In this document: positions 1-11,295 of the stretch, piece after piece | How the letters are laid out: every line of letters begins with the position of its first letter | Numbering within the stretch: position 1 is the first letter of the stretch | NCBI GenBank assembly: GCA_012932295.1 | Contig: JAAONU010000019.1 | Coordinates: forward strand, 29,985,913 to 30,049,912 | Source: Cyclina sinensis | Taxonomy: Eukaryota; Mollusca; Bivalvia; Venerida; Veneridae | Length of the DNA stretch: 64,000 bases | Direction of reading: 5' to 3' | Position numbers and translations under genes: made by a program | Notes under the pieces: model-generated | Database searches by the model: none | Told to the model about the DNA's origin: nothing | Seen by the model: only the letters and a program-made list of their open reading frames with translations

Positions 1-660
1 AATTATATAATTTTCATTTGTCATGCAATTATCATTATTTAAATTATTAAAGTTGATTCTATAATATTCTAATCATAGTTACTTTTAGGATGAAAAGAAA
101 AAAACTTTGTGATAGCGCTTTTATGTTTTAAATTAAAGAAGTATGTTTTTCACTCGTTTCCATCAAAGACAGATTTTTAAATAAAAACTGTCTGAACAAT
201 ATCCTCCATAAGTCTTTTGACTAACCATGGCAGAACACCAGTTAAAGTAATCTCTGTCATCAAAGGTGCTATTCACACCTACTCCATCACTTTCTATGAC
301 GAGTAGTGTACCCCAATATGCCTTTTCACACCAACTTAATCACCTTTATTGGTACATACAATATTTCTATTGTTACCAATTTCTCGGTTTTTTTACTTTA
401 TAAAATCATGTTACTGATTTGTCGTGTCACCGATTTGTTCGGTAACATCATGGGCTATCCAAGCATGACATCTCTAGTCATTACAGTGCATTCAAACAGA
501 CTCATCATTCTGAACACTTCTTCGTTAATAGGTGTAAGCACAGGTGTAATTAGACTGGTTCGGTGCTCAGTACCATTCTTAGTAGTTTTACAATGTTGTG
601 GATTTTATCCTTTTAAAAATAGTTTTATGTTTTTTATGGTCTTTAAAACAGAAAACTAAT
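1..660. other. Left-edge non-coding DNA (probably MED19 intron 1)
   Basis: AT-rich sequence downstream of the MED19 exon 1 donor on the minus strand, so most likely MED19 intron 1. I searched the minus strand for the next conserved MED19 block and did not see it. The plus-strand reading frame at 306-659 has no recognisable domain and lies just upstream of a LINE-type 3' tail, so it is not called as a gene. Confidence 0.5.
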
Positions 661-814
661 AGATCTACTTTCTTTTTCGTTATCAATGGTGTTTGTAATT
701 TTCAATGTTTAGGTGTCAACATTGCCTTAATTCTGTGATATGTTTTAATCTGTATGTAAACTGTATTTGTAATGTCTACATGATGGATTGCTAAATAAAT
801 CTATCTATCTATAG
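660..814 (+). repeat. LINE-like 3' tail ending in (TCTA)n
   Basis: The segment ends in a T/A-rich 3' UTR-like stretch, a polyadenylation-like AAATAAA and four TCTA units (about 798-813). Simple-repeat tails of this kind are typical 3' ends of truncated non-LTR retrotransposons. No reverse transcriptase reading frame remains, so the call rests on tail structure only. Orientation is plus, opposite to MED19. Confidence 0.45.
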
Positions 815-851
815 TGCCAATAAATCACAAATACCCGTGTGTAGGCTCTAC

Positions 852-1044
852 CTGAAATTGGCATTTCTTTCATCAAATAAAATGGTCCCGAATGAAGAAC
901 TGACGGCACTTTTCCTAAACTTATTGTTGTTTTAAGTGTACCAGATGAATCTGGTCTTTGGTAAGCTGGTGATATTGAGCCTCGAGGGCTAGATTTTGGA
1001 GAAAATTGATCCGGTCTACGAGTTTGTTCATTCATCATGTTCAT
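852..1044 (-). CDS. MED19: Mediator subunit 19, coding exon 1 (partial gene)
   Basis: First coding exon of MED19, a head-module subunit of the Mediator complex that links transcription factors to RNA polymerase II in the nucleus. The start ATG is at 1044-1042; a second in-frame Met lies three codons later. The exon encodes 64 residues plus one base and ends at the donor GTAGAG (851 downward). Visible signatures are SPKSSPRG, then DSSGTLKTTISLGK, then the hallmark GPFYLMKE near the exon end. These blocks are close to the Drosophila protein in the same order, and vertebrate MED19 shares the GPFYLM block. The remaining exons, including the conserved central domain and the Lys-rich tail, must lie beyond the left edge. 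The gene is divergent from VKOR, about 3.5 kb away. No frameshift or stop is seen. Confidence 0.92.
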
Positions 1045-2092
1045 TGTCCACCATTTGTAAAGTTATGAAGCTTATATCATTGAGAGAAAATATGTACTGC
1101 ATAACTTCATTCATAATCGACAGAATGTGAACATTGAAATATCAATCCTGTGATTAAACTGTTGTTTCCTGAATAAGGAAATTTAACAACCTAATATCAA
1201 ATTGAAAATGTTGTAAGCGGTTTAAAGATTTTGTCGATGTTAACGGTACATAACATTTCGCGCCAAAGACATTTCGACCCAAATTAACGATTATAACATT
1301 TTTATCCGAAATATTGTGCATATTAATGCTAAAGCTTTATTAAAGAATACCACTTCAAATTTGATTTCAAGGAATGAAACTATTTTTTAAAGATACACAT
1401 TGTTATTTCTTATGTAAACAATAAATACAGCTTTGATTTTTATAGTTCTTTTTTTAAAAAACATATTTCATGAATATACATTCACTCTTTATTTCGTTTA
1501 CCCATATCTACTCAGGAATATATTGTAAAGACAGAAATTGTTCTTATTTCCCCTTTTTGTGATATAAAGACTTCATAGAAATTTTTGTCGGTTCAGACTG
1601 CTGATAAATGGTTTATATCATTATTAGTTTTCAATGAAGAAAAAAACTAAGAAATCAAAAAAGTAAACCAACATAAATCCGGTTAAGATGCTACAAAAAT
1701 ATCAGACTTGCCAATTTTCCTGTAAAATCATTTCTAACCTGAGTGTACATGACTGCCTTTTTGTACGGACAAAGATGAAAGAAATGTTTGGTTCATGACA
1801 TTTGGACATTTAATTCAATTATTGATGAATCTTAAAGTTTAGATAGGGATCAAGATAGCTGAACAAGATAGCTGTGAGGCCATTTTGCAATATACTGAAG
1901 TGCAATATCTTGAAAATGTTTATTTTTCTTTTACATTTTTGCTTGCTTTATAATTGTGTGTTTTTTTGTTTGTTTTTTTTTTTTTCAATTTGAGTCTTTT
2001 GGAATTATGGGTAGCACTTACACATCACAAAGACAAGATATTGTATTAAAAAGTGACATTTTTATTGCATATTATTGTGTAACAGGTGGTGA
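1045..2092. other. Intergenic DNA upstream of MED19
   Basis: AT-rich sequence between MED19 exon 1 and the first tRNA-SINE. It should contain the MED19 promoter and 5' UTR, but I see no clear core element. No coding potential was recognised; the plus-strand frame at 1956-2414 only runs through poly-T and SINE sequence. Confidence 0.5.
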
Positions 2093-2590
2093 AAATCGTG
2101 GCACGACCGGGACTCGAACCCAGGGCCTTCTGCTTACAGGGCGGACACTAGTGCAGGTGGTGAAAAATCCAGGCTCGACCGGGACTCGAACACGAAGGGC
2201 CTTCCACTTACAGGGCGGACACCAAACTCCTCGCACCAGTAAAGTCACGTTTTGCTACTTTAACCACTGCCACCACTATAACCCACGTGATGATAGGTTA
2301 TCATGTGACCAAAACAATCTACTTTCGTTATTTTTACGAAATATTCTTTTTTTTTACATTTACTTTTTTACCTTTTTGTACATTAAGCACAACAATCAAA
2401 TGAAAGAAAACTAAAGTGATAGAAAGTATGAACATTTAAAATTAAAAGTGAAAAAAATATACTTGGCTCTGTAACGATCGAATTTACCTGTGGTGGCAGT
2501 GGTTTCTGTACTGATCAGGGGAAGTAAACGCTGCGAGGAGTTTGGGCGGACACTCTACCAACTGAGGTACCAGGCCACACGGTTCTGCAT
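2093..2590 (-). repeat. tRNA-derived SINE with duplicated B-box half, split by a MITE
   Basis: On the minus strand an A-box-like half (TACCTCAGTTGGTAGAGT, about 2547-2575) is followed, after a 322-bp insertion, by two tandem copies of a B-box half. Each contains a GTTCGAGTCCCGGTCG-type motif (about 2100-2130 and 2172-2200). Joined across the insertion these give a tRNA-like head. The two B-box halves sit about 70 bp apart and both end at GGGCGGACAC. It is a retroposon, not a functional tRNA gene, because no proper anticodon arm can be drawn. Confidence 0.7.
2223..2544. mobile_element. 322-bp MITE with 9-bp target-site duplication
   Basis: The element begins CAAACTCCTCGCA and ends with the exact reverse complement TGCGAGGAGTTTG. 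Similarity of the inverted ends continues inward about 60 bp, including CCACTGCCACCA against TGGTGGCAGTGG. It is flanked by perfect direct repeats GGCGGACAC at 2214-2222 and 2545-2553. A 9-bp duplication suggests mobilisation by a Mutator-like transposase. It sits inside the tRNA-SINE and separates its A and B boxes. Confidence 0.85.
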
Positions 2591-2886
2591 TTTCGTTTTA
2601 TCACATATAAACCTGTACCCGGGTGCGTTTATATATATTTGACACATTTTAATTTAATTTCTATCTCCTTTAAATCCTTCTATACAATGTATTTGAAATA
2701 TATAAATGTCAAATTAATCTGATAGTTCATCGACTTATGAGAGGGTAGAAATAGACCTAGGCCCTGTTTCTTCAAAATTTTCTCCTTAAATGTTCATGCA
2801 TGCACATTCATAACTAAACTGAAAGTTTATAATGATGTATTAGGTCAAAACAAGTTTCCTCAAATTCCCTAAAGATTCAATTCAAT

Positions 2887-3264
2887 GAGGGACATTCCTG
2901 ATAACAAATTATCTCCCTTACTCAGATAACATCAAAGGTAGACCAAATAGCACATTGGTCCTTTCAGTTGGAATCCTCTGACTTTATCATGATTCTAATT
3001 GTGATGGTCTTGACTTTTAGTTGTGAAAATTGTCACTTATATATTAAATAAAAAGTTAGGATTTCAAAAAACAAAGATAATGGTGTTAACAAAACATGTT
3101 GCTAAACTTGGTATGTAATCTGACTGCTACTGTTGCTAATAATTGGGCTTAATGGTTATCACTATACCAAAAGTGAAAATAGCGATAAAAGCAGAGGAAT
3201 CCAAATGGAAGGACCAATGTAATATCTGAGAGTATTCAGGGTAGATAATGCACTAATGTCCCCC
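2887..3264. mobile_element. MITE family M1, copy 1 (long degenerate TIRs)
   Basis: Starts GAGGGACATT and ends AATGTCCCCC. The inverted termini remain alignable for about 80-100 bp, sharing ACATTGGTCCTT and GGAATCC blocks. A second copy lies in opposite orientation at 53070-53555. It is flanked on both sides by ATTCAATTCAAT, the tail repeat of the adjacent LINE, so the true target duplication cannot be separated from that microsatellite. Confidence 0.75.
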
Positions 3265-3269
3265 ATTCA

Positions 3270-4323
3270 ATTCAATTTTATTTTGTAACTTCATAGAACA
3301 CATTGGTTACATAAATAAAATTATAACAAAATATATAATATGTATAAGAATAAATAAATTCTGCACTTCGGTTAAGACTAGTTCACATATTTAAAATACT
3401 AAATTCTAATACAATTTACATACCAATAAACATATAATTTAAGTGTAACTAAATACAGTTAAACTATGATAAATTTTTACATTTACATTCTAAAAGAACC
3501 AGTTAAAATTACTATAGGTAGTGAGCATATTTCCAGTTCAACCCAGTCTACTTTAAATATATGTATTTTGTAGTTATAACAATTTGTATAAAAATATTTA
3601 CGTGTGTACCAAAAAAAAATAAAAAATAAACGATTAGATTTAAAAAACATAGGACTAAATAAAATAGAATAGATAAGTGTGACCTATGGTTACAAGGATA
3701 GCCCATTAAGCCCTCAGGCTTATATTTCCAAGCGGGTTCATTTAACTAAAGGGAAACAAGATGGAACCGGAGATACACTATACCATTAGAATACAAAAAT
3801 ACTAAATATTAAATATTGACACCTGTAAGACTGTTGTCAGACTAATACAAATAATTCAATAATACAAAAAACAATCTTCAGATTTTGATCTTCAATTTGA
3901 TACAAGGTGGTTTTTAACTTTTGTCTTATATAAAGATGAGTGTTTAATACACTTAACAGTATCTGGTAAACTGTTCCAGTCTTTAATACCATTGAAAAAG
4001 AATGTTTCAGTACCTGCACTATTACAATGTGGGATAGAAAAATTAAATTTATTCGATCTAGTACCATACTAATGTAGGTCAGATACACGGACAAAATGCT
4101 GTATCATATATTCTGGACATTTGTTATAAAATATCTTATGCATATGATTCAGTCTTAGTTGTTTTACTCTGTTCTCAATGTTTAACATGTTCACATCAGT
4201 AAAATCTTTAACTGTTAAGCTGGTTCTAGGGGGATGGTATTCTTTAATAAATCTAACAACTTTATTTTGAGAAACTTGTAATTTCTTTTTCAGGTTTTTA
4301 TCATGCGCTTCAAGTGTACACAT
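3270..4323 (-). mobile_element. 5'-truncated non-LTR retrotransposon (LINE) 3' end
   Basis: Minus-strand reading frames encode the C-terminal end typical of LINE ORF2 proteins: a KKLQVSQNKVVRFI block, then ENRVKQLRLNHMHKIF, then PEYMIQHFVRVSDLH (4323 to about 4070). After a frame shift comes a segment with FNGIKDWNSLPDTVK (about 4040-3880). The latter is the usual post-reverse-transcriptase W-N-S-L-P motif. A long AT-rich 3' UTR and a tail of TTGAA repeats (about 3270-3285) follow. The reverse transcriptase core is missing, so this is a dead 5'-truncated copy. A MITE sits in its tail. Confidence 0.75.
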
Positions 4324-4596
4324 ATATTGACTGTTAAAATTCAGAATATTTTACAATGTCATAGAGAACAAAACATTAAAAGCAATAATTTATCTACGTT
4401 TGAATTTCTAGAATTTCCATTATCAGTGCACTACTTTCTCCTATGTATTACGGGACGAAAATCTTTGAAACGACGATCACTGAGGACGAAATTATCATTA
4501 GTTCAATATGGCAGCTCTCTTGCAGAAAAGTTGACGTGTTAGAAACTGAACTTTATTTTTGCGAATTACTTTTCGATTAACGTGTGACATTAAAAA
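4324..4596 (+). promoter_or_regulatory. Likely VKOR promoter and 5' UTR
   Basis: Unique sequence between the LINE end and the VKOR start codon. The start codon has an A-rich upstream context (TAAAAAATG). No TATA box or initiator could be assigned with confidence. The call rests on position. Confidence 0.35.
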
Positions 4597-7447
4597 ATGA
4601 ACAAAACGGCAAAATTGCCACGTTCTACAGTAATTATAAATGTGTTTGCATCGGTACTTGGTGTTTTATTATCAATTTATGCCTACCATGTTGAGACAAG
4701 TATACACAGCGACCCAACTTTCAAAGCACTTTGTGATATCTCTGAGAAGATGAGTTGTTCGAAAGTATTTTCGTCTAGGTAATGACTTAAGATTTCAGTA
4801 AAATTTAGACAGTATTTCATATTGACGTTGTAAACTAAGGAAGAAGAGTGCACTTTACGTGGGACTCGAACCCATGACGCCCAAGCTCTACTGCCTGAGC
4901 TAGCCAGGTGCTTACCATGATTTGGCTCAATATTGCGACTTCAGGCCTGATGCTGCTCTGAAGGCGGATATTGACCATTTAAAAATTATCATGATATTCA
5001 ACATTTTGAGTACAATTATTTGGACTAACCGTGATTCTACCCAATGCTGACATCACACTCTTTCTTCACCCTTTTAACTTGAAATGCTGACAGCTGCCTT
5101 TCACTTCTGATACTACCAGGCTTTCCAGCATTTTAATTCAGACAAGATAGCATGATTTTCAATAGATTATTAAATTGTACTAGAGAAGGTGTGTTGTATC
5201 TTTAAGAGTTGAATTGGTGTGGCATATAGTCTCAATATTTCGACTGCAAGACCGACCGATTTACAAACTGATACCATCTATATAATAAAGAGCCCTGGCG
5301 CACAATTTGTTGGGCTAGTGTGGCATACATCTGTTAACTTGTTACAGGTATGGCACAGGGTTTGGTTTGCTGGAGCATATTGTGGGAAAAGAAAGTGTGC
5401 TCAACCAGCCAAACAGTGTGTATGGAGTTATATTCTATGTGATCATGATGGCACTAGGTATGTTTCATTTATAGGTGTATTTTGAAGAAGTACCGTAAAA
5501 TTCCTATTAAACGCCCCTTGGGGCGTAACATTTTCCAAAGGGGAGGGGGGGGGGGTGTTTATTAAAACACAGTTTTTCCTAAATCCAAAAATCTGCGAGA
5601 ATGGTTAAAATCAAGCTATGCTAGGTTTATTCATGTAAACTGCATCAATTCATGGCCTACATGACCTCAGTCCTGTTTATCTGTCTCACAGGTGGCTTGG
5701 GTGATGTAATCGATCGGTAAATTTGTACAATGTATAACAGGTGTCTGACTGTGACAGTCCTGGTCATTAACTTCCCTAAAAACGACAGACTTATGGTACA
5801 TTTCTTTGAACATGTACACATGCCATTGGATATTGTAAACATTGTACTGTTACGTTTGGTGTTAAATAACATTAAAAAGTGTTAGAGTTTTAAAACTTAT
5901 ATGATTCTTTTTGTGTTATCTATAAAATAAAATGGATTTTGAAGGACTTGAATAAAGTTACGGAATTACTCTTGAATTTTGCAGTGGTGGGTAATTATTT
6001 TCCTTGTCAAAAACCTGGGGGGGGGCCTTTATTAGGGGAGGGGCGTTTAATAGGAATTTTACGGTACATCTAATATGGAATACTTCACTCTAGGACTTTA
6101 TTCAGCACAAGCTCAGATATAATTCATCTGCCACCATTGCTTAATAAGGTGATTCCTTCCTCATGAAAAGGTGCTCTGATTGCCTGCTGTCAGTGGGTCA
6201 TCAACATTCACTTAAAACATTATTTCCTCCTTAACCACTAGGCCAAAGTTGATCAAAATTTGCAGAAATGTTCCCTGGATAAAGCTCTACCAAATATGTT
6301 CAAGGACTTCTATTCCATGCAGAATTCTGTTTGCTGTGGCAACAAGAATGAAAAACTTTAAATATGTTCTTGTCTAAAACCACCAGTCCGAAATTTGGAG
6401 TTTAGCATCCTGTGTTGGACCTCTACCAAGATTTTTTAAATTATGCCCCATGGTTCACCATTAGCCTTGCCCAGGGTCATTTTCATCTGATATTTCCAAT
6501 CAGTAACTGTTGAACAGGTCAGTCCACATTCCACATTTTTGGCAGAGATTGTTGCCTAATCTTTACAAGATGGTTAGGCATGATGAGTAGTTGGATACCA
6601 TAGTATTTGGGCTCCATATGTTGAAGGTCAAGCTCACAGAGGCCTGTATCTTGAATAGGGTTCTGGACCAATCACCTAAGGACAGATGAATCTAGGATGG
6701 ATGAATATGATAGTTAAATGAACCCTTTTGATTTAGGGCTCATTGGGTCATAGGTGAAGCTCACAGGGGCCTGAACTTTGAAAAACAGTTTTGAGGTGGG
6801 AACATTCAAACTTCAAAAGAATGATGTTCAAGCAAGTTAGCATGATGAATCTTCTGTTTTTGGCTGACTTCATTCTTACAGGGGTTGTACATGTACATGT
6901 ACTTTAAAAATTAGTTTCTGATCAATAAGACAACTGGACTATCCAGGGTAGTTAGACATGAATGCTTTAGACTTTGGGCTTTATGGTTATGGTTAGGCAT
7001 GGTGAGTAGATGAAAGATGTTGGGCCCACTTGGTCAAAGGTCAAGCTCGCAGGTGTTGAAGTCAGAGGTGAGGGATGACATACATGATTCAGTTTCACAA
7101 ACATTTCTTGCTGTTAAGAAAAACTCTTCCTATAATTTTTAAACACATGCCAGTCAAGTTACACTCATTGTTGACATAGTTTACATGTCTAGAATGATAT
7201 TATTCCAGCTCCAAGTGCCAAATACAGTCTAACAGTCCTTCAGCTGATAACAGCATTGTGCGGTGGTTTGGGAAGCCTGTATCTAGCCTACATACTTCTT
7301 TTTATTCTTGATGACTTCTGCGTTGTGTGCGTCTCAACATATGCTTTGAATATCACCTTGATTGTTTGCTCTTTGTTCAAATACAAGGCTGTACAGGAGA
7401 CTGAACTAGCCAAAAGAGAGAGAAACAGCAAAAAGAAGTCTAGCTAA
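4597..7447 (+). CDS. VKORC1L1: Vitamin K epoxide reductase (VKORC1/VKORC1L1 type), complete
   Basis: ER-membrane enzyme that reduces vitamin K epoxide and quinone for gamma-glutamyl carboxylation. Exons: 4597-4778, 5348-5457, 7209-7447; total 531 nt, 176 aa. Both introns are GT-AG; exon 2 is 110 nt. TM1 is at about residues 12-30 ([10 protein letters not shown]). The loop cysteines are Cys46 and Cys54. The half-helix segment carries GFGLLEH and VLNQPNSV (78-85). SLYLAYIL (120-127) lies in a TM helix. The active-site CXXC is Cys135-Val-Val-Cys138, followed by TYA (141-143), the motif tied to warfarin binding in vertebrates. The C-terminus is Lys-rich (KKKSS). Length and the LNQPNSV and LYLAYIL motifs resemble VKORC1L1 more than VKORC1; a single ancestral animal VKOR is equally possible. 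Intron 2 holds a TA-flanked MITE. Convergent with DARS2. Confidence 0.95.
4851..4912 (-). repeat. tRNA-like SINE fragment in VKOR intron 1
   Basis: The minus strand shows an A box (TAGCTCAGGCAGTAGAGC) and a B box (GGTTCGAGTCCCACG). The spacing between them is too short for an anticodon arm, so this is a tRNA-derived retroposon or relic and not a tRNA gene. Confidence 0.6.
4924..5033. repeat. Dispersed repeat D1, copy 1
   Basis: About 100 bp, running from CTCAATATTGCGACTTCAGG to GAGTACAATTATTTGGACT, is found again in the same orientation at about 34625-34720, with small indels. It lies in VKOR intron 1. No ends or duplications were resolved. Confidence 0.6.
5493..6064. mobile_element. 572-bp MITE with TA target duplication (Tc1/mariner type)
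   Basis: Starts CCGTAAAATTCCTATTAAAC and ends with its reverse complement (GTTTAATAGGAATTTTACGG). Perfect TIRs of about 25 bp are followed inward by G-rich tracts. It is flanked by TA at 5491-5492 and 6065-6066. There is no transposase reading frame. It lies in VKOR intron 2. The near-perfect TIRs suggest a recent insertion. Confidence 0.85.
6120..7080. repeat. Diverged tandem-like repeats in VKOR intron 2
   Basis: Loosely repeated phrases such as GGTTAGGCATGRTGAGTAG, GGTCAAGCTCRCAG and GGCCTG(T/A)A recur about every 150-200 bp between about 6580 and 7070. Divergence is high and no ends were resolved. No coding potential. Confidence 0.45.
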
Positions 7448-9880
7448 GGAAAATGTTGCTTCACATGGTAATGAATAAAGTTTATCAGATAGTAATTTAT
7501 CAGTCATCTCACTTTGTACGATAGTAGTAATTTGTGTAAAAATGTTGATTCACTTGAAAGTAGAAATCAAATAAAAAAATGCTGAAAGGTTGAACAGAAT
7601 GAAAGCTATTAAGTTTAAAGCATAATATTGTAAAATATTTGAGTAAGTTTTGTGCCAGTATATGTGGCTTAAGTGGTAAATTTGTACATTGTAGTGGACG
7701 CTGGTACATTATCCTTTCCAGTTAAACACTAAATTACCTTTCTGTTAGAGACAGTGATACCTTGAAATCCATGTCTGAAGAATTATTCTTGAAAAATCCA
7801 TATCGGAAAGCAAATTACTTATACTGATAAATGATTCAGGTTTTCACAATAAACTTGCATTCATTTTGTTCAATACTCATTGGTTTGCCATAAATTGCCT
7901 ACTTGTTTATGAAGAATTGAAAAAGTATTAGTCATACACTACTATTAGCTTAAATGGAATCTTGTTTACTATCTGTGCTTTGAATATTTCTTCAGAATTG
8001 TAGTGCATAGGCATTCTTGTTAAATACGAAAAAAAAATTACGAATAAATCACATGTTGATGTAAATGCTTTGAGTGAAATATCATTAACAGGCTTACAAT
8101 GCAGTAGTAACAGGTTTGCTCAAATGTGCTGTAGACTGTCTTAAACAGAAGTGGATAATTTTTGGGATATATATTTACCAGAAACTCCAGTGTTGTTATA
8201 AATGACAGGAACCAAGTATTAAAAGTCATGTTTAATCTTATACTAATTTCAGTTTGCTATTTTAGTTTTTCCTTTGTAGCATGACAGACACAAAGACTGT
8301 TTTGTTCATCATCAGTTGTCTATTGTTGTCAGCATTGGTGTTACTTTTTCAGATCCATGCCAGAATGTATTAATGTATGGAGTTATCTGTAAATTATATA
8401 GAGCAAATGCCCACTATAGTCTGTTGCCATGACTTGCAGTGCCCTGATTACCAAGGTCAAAGTAAAGGTCAAGCTTCATAATAAATAAATATAAAATGGA
8501 ATTACCTAGTTCAGTTCACCATTTTGTAGGGTATATCATGCACATAAACTCAGACAGACCATCAGTTCATATCGGTGACCTCTTTGTCTGGAATAGGCTT
8601 AGAAAGATCTTCTCATATATTAAGCCAGTTAAGGACATGGGTCAATGTCATGCTTTTGTCTCTAGGTTATGCTTTTAGACATTTATTTTCTTTTTGTCAT
8701 ATGTATCATTTCACAGGTCAAGGTCACTCTTTCACAGACTTGTATTTTGGTGTGTAAGTCATATGTTTGTTGTGCGTGGAAAGATTTAGAAGTGAGAGAA
8801 GCAGTATTCATACAGTGGACACTACCTCGGAACACCTTTCACATTAATTTTAGACACCTGAATTCTTCATTACAGAATTCATTAACTTACATCATATTAC
8901 TATGGCTAACTTGTAGATTACCTTTAGTACTCAAGTTTTTGTGGGTGCTATAGCTGCAAATTAACAGCATTGATGAATTTAACTAGGCTTTAGCAGTCCA
9001 ATTTCTTAAAAAAAAATCACATGAAATTTTAAAAAATCTTTTCTGCACTTTCTCTCTTCTGTTGTAGTGGTTATTTAAAAAAATAAATGTGTATTCAGTA
9101 TACAGTCCAGTCAAGAAGGCTGGAATTAGTAAAATTAACTGGAGCATTTAAATTTTTAAGACTTTCGATAGCATGAAATGTTTGTATGCAATGTGTACCT
9201 TCTTTCTTCCAAAGTTTCTTAGATTTATCCTAAGCTAACTGCAGGAAAACTGGAAACCATTTTCTATTGTCTTGGGAGTCTGTTTAAAGAATTCATTGCG
9301 TGTGTTTTGATCATAATTTTAGGGGTTGTTGCAATATAAGCAAGTGAATTTTAAGTATTTCAGCAGTTTTTGAGCTCTTTTTTTGTGATTTTATGAAATT
9401 GATTGGTAAGATTGAAAGTACATGTAAAATTTGGCAGAAGTAGCTTCAATTAAAAAAATTCAACATCCTATAACAAGCTTGGTAAAAAGTTTATCTGTAC
9501 TAAAGAGCAGTAAAATCCATTTCTGTTAGTTAATAAGTTATAAATCATTGTTCTGATTTATGGGAATACTTAAAAATTCTCGCAAGCTTGCCATGACAGT
9601 TTTTCAGTTAAATATTTTGCCACATTCCTGTAATACCATATTCATTCTGTAGTCCTTACCTACTATGAGTGGTATCAGAACTAACAGTATTTGATCTGAT
9701 AATTGTGTTTTCAGGTTGTTAATTTGGGGATGTTTGGTAAATTCATAATGATTAATGGAGAAAACAGAGACACAAAAGTTTTGTATTTTTATAATTGTCT
9801 TCTTTATGCTTCTGTTCAATGGTGCCCGTAACATGTTGTTTTTATAGTGCCTTTATAATTATTGTCAAAATGTTAATAAA
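7448..9880 (+). other. VKOR 3' UTR, possibly long, with several poly(A) signals
   Basis: A proximal AATAAA lies at 7474-7479, only 27 bases after the stop. Further AATAAA sites lie at 7848-7853 and 9875-9880. The sequence is T-rich, largely free of the repeat families seen elsewhere and without recognisable coding regions, which fits an extended 3' UTR. Which site is used cannot be told from sequence. Confidence 0.4.
7474..7479 (+). terminator. Poly(A) signal of VKOR
   Basis: Canonical AATAAA just after the VKOR stop codon. Confidence 0.6.
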
Positions 9881-10375
9881 GTATAAGCATGATTTTGCAG
9901 AGTTGTTTCTTTTGTTTAGACAACAGTAAAGTAGTAACTAACAAAGGACAATAATTTCACAGTCATTCTGCAATGGCTCAAGATCAATTTCCTCGAAGTT
10001 GACGCTTGAATTATTCCGAGACTCCAGGTGTTTTTGTAGTCCCAACATGTCAAGGGCCAAAGTCCTTACTGAGGTGTCAATGGTATCACAGGTTGTCATA
10101 ACTATGAAATGGTATGTGATCCATTAAACCATTTTTGGCTTTATTAAACTAGAAGTTTGGACCTTCAAATTTGTTGAAAATGAGCAGCAAGATACATTCC
10201 TTTTAAAAGTTTTAATTGAAATGACGCAAGATGGTGGTTTTTGTCTTGAAGGGGTAAATAATACAATATACCATCACTTGCAAGAAATTCAATGATGCAG
10301 TACAAAAACTACTCACAAAAAGTTCCCTGGGCAAAAATAAAAAAATTATATTTATTGCAGTGATGATAAACCATT

Positions 10376-11010
10376 TCTATGCCCCCGAAGGGCAGCATTT
10401 AGTAATTGCACTGTCCTTCTGTCCTACAATCTTATCCAAGCTTCAACTCAAAAACCACTGGTTAGATTTGAATGAAAACCTTCACAGGTGAATGTCATGA
10501 TGCCTAGTTGCGCAGTGTTTGGATTTTTCATTTGGATGAAAACTTCCTGAATTATGGCCCTTTGAATTTTTATACAAATATCCGGTAGATTATGATCTTC
10601 TCCGCACTTCATATTAAAAACCACTTGTTGGATTTGAATGAAACCTTCACAGAAGTAATTGTCATGAAGCCTAGTTGCGCATAGTGTTTGGATTTTTCAA
10701 TTGAATTATGGCCCCTTGAATTTTGCATACTTAATTTTTGTCCGGGGCACAATTCAAAATCTTTTAGAGATATCAACTTGTAACTTTATAAATAGATCTC
10801 ATTGAGAAGAAGTGCAGTGCCCAGGAACCATAACTCTCCTTTGCATAATTTTGGAATTACTGCCCTTTGAAATTTTTCATACTTGATTTTTGTCTAGGGC
10901 ATAACTCAAAAAGTATTGGAGGTATCAACTTGAACTTTTATAGATGGATAGATCTTCCCCTTGTGAAGCCAAGGACCTGAACTTCAAAAAGAGCTGTCAA
11001 GAATTCCTCA
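10376..11010. repeat. Intergenic composite repeat beginning ATGCCCCCG
   Basis: Starts with a GC-rich end (TATGCCCCCGAAGGGCAGC). It contains at least two units that share phrases such as AAACCACT(G/T)GTT(A/G)GATTTGAATGAA and GAATTTTxxATACTT, plus a CCGGGGCA/CTAGGGCA block. Similar GCCCCC-ended elements with tandem cores occur elsewhere in the window. It lies between the convergent VKOR and DARS2 genes. Confidence 0.55.
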
Positions 11011-11263
11011 CACCCACATTGTCCTACCCAGTGTTGCACTTTGTCAAATGGATAATCAACAGCATTAAAATCAGCTAGATCACAAATTACCTCTGTGGGA
11101 TTTCTAGTTTTTGCCTCTGGGTTGTGGAGCTAAATTGATACTCTAAACAAATGTGAAAATTATGCTTACATGGCTTTTTACTTCGCAGAAACAGCAGGAG
11201 AGGAGGGGTTTAAAACCTGTGATATAACAATGAAAAATACAATGTGCATTGAATATTTAAATA

Positions 11264-11269
11264 TTTATT
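11264..11269 (-). terminator. Poly(A) signal of DARS2
   Basis: Reverse-strand AATAAA, 27 bases past the DARS2 stop codon (11298-11296). Confidence 0.65.
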
Positions 11270-11295
11270 AGAAGAAAACTAAAAATAGTTATAAA

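Noticed and set aside
306..659. 117-codon plus-strand open frame
   Set aside because: No recognisable domain, hydrophobic composition of AT-rich DNA, and located directly before a LINE-type 3' tail.
2100..2210. tRNA genes
   Set aside because: B boxes are good but the A-box half is displaced and no anticodon arm forms; better explained as a SINE.
1956..2414. 152-codon plus-strand open frame
   Set aside because: It runs through poly-T, the tandem B-box SINE halves and the MITE; the repeated TGTRT phrases come from the SINE on the opposite strand.
8496..8953. Overlapping short plus-strand frames after VKOR
   Set aside because: Three frames overlap, none with homology or codon character; treated as 3' UTR or intergenic sequence.
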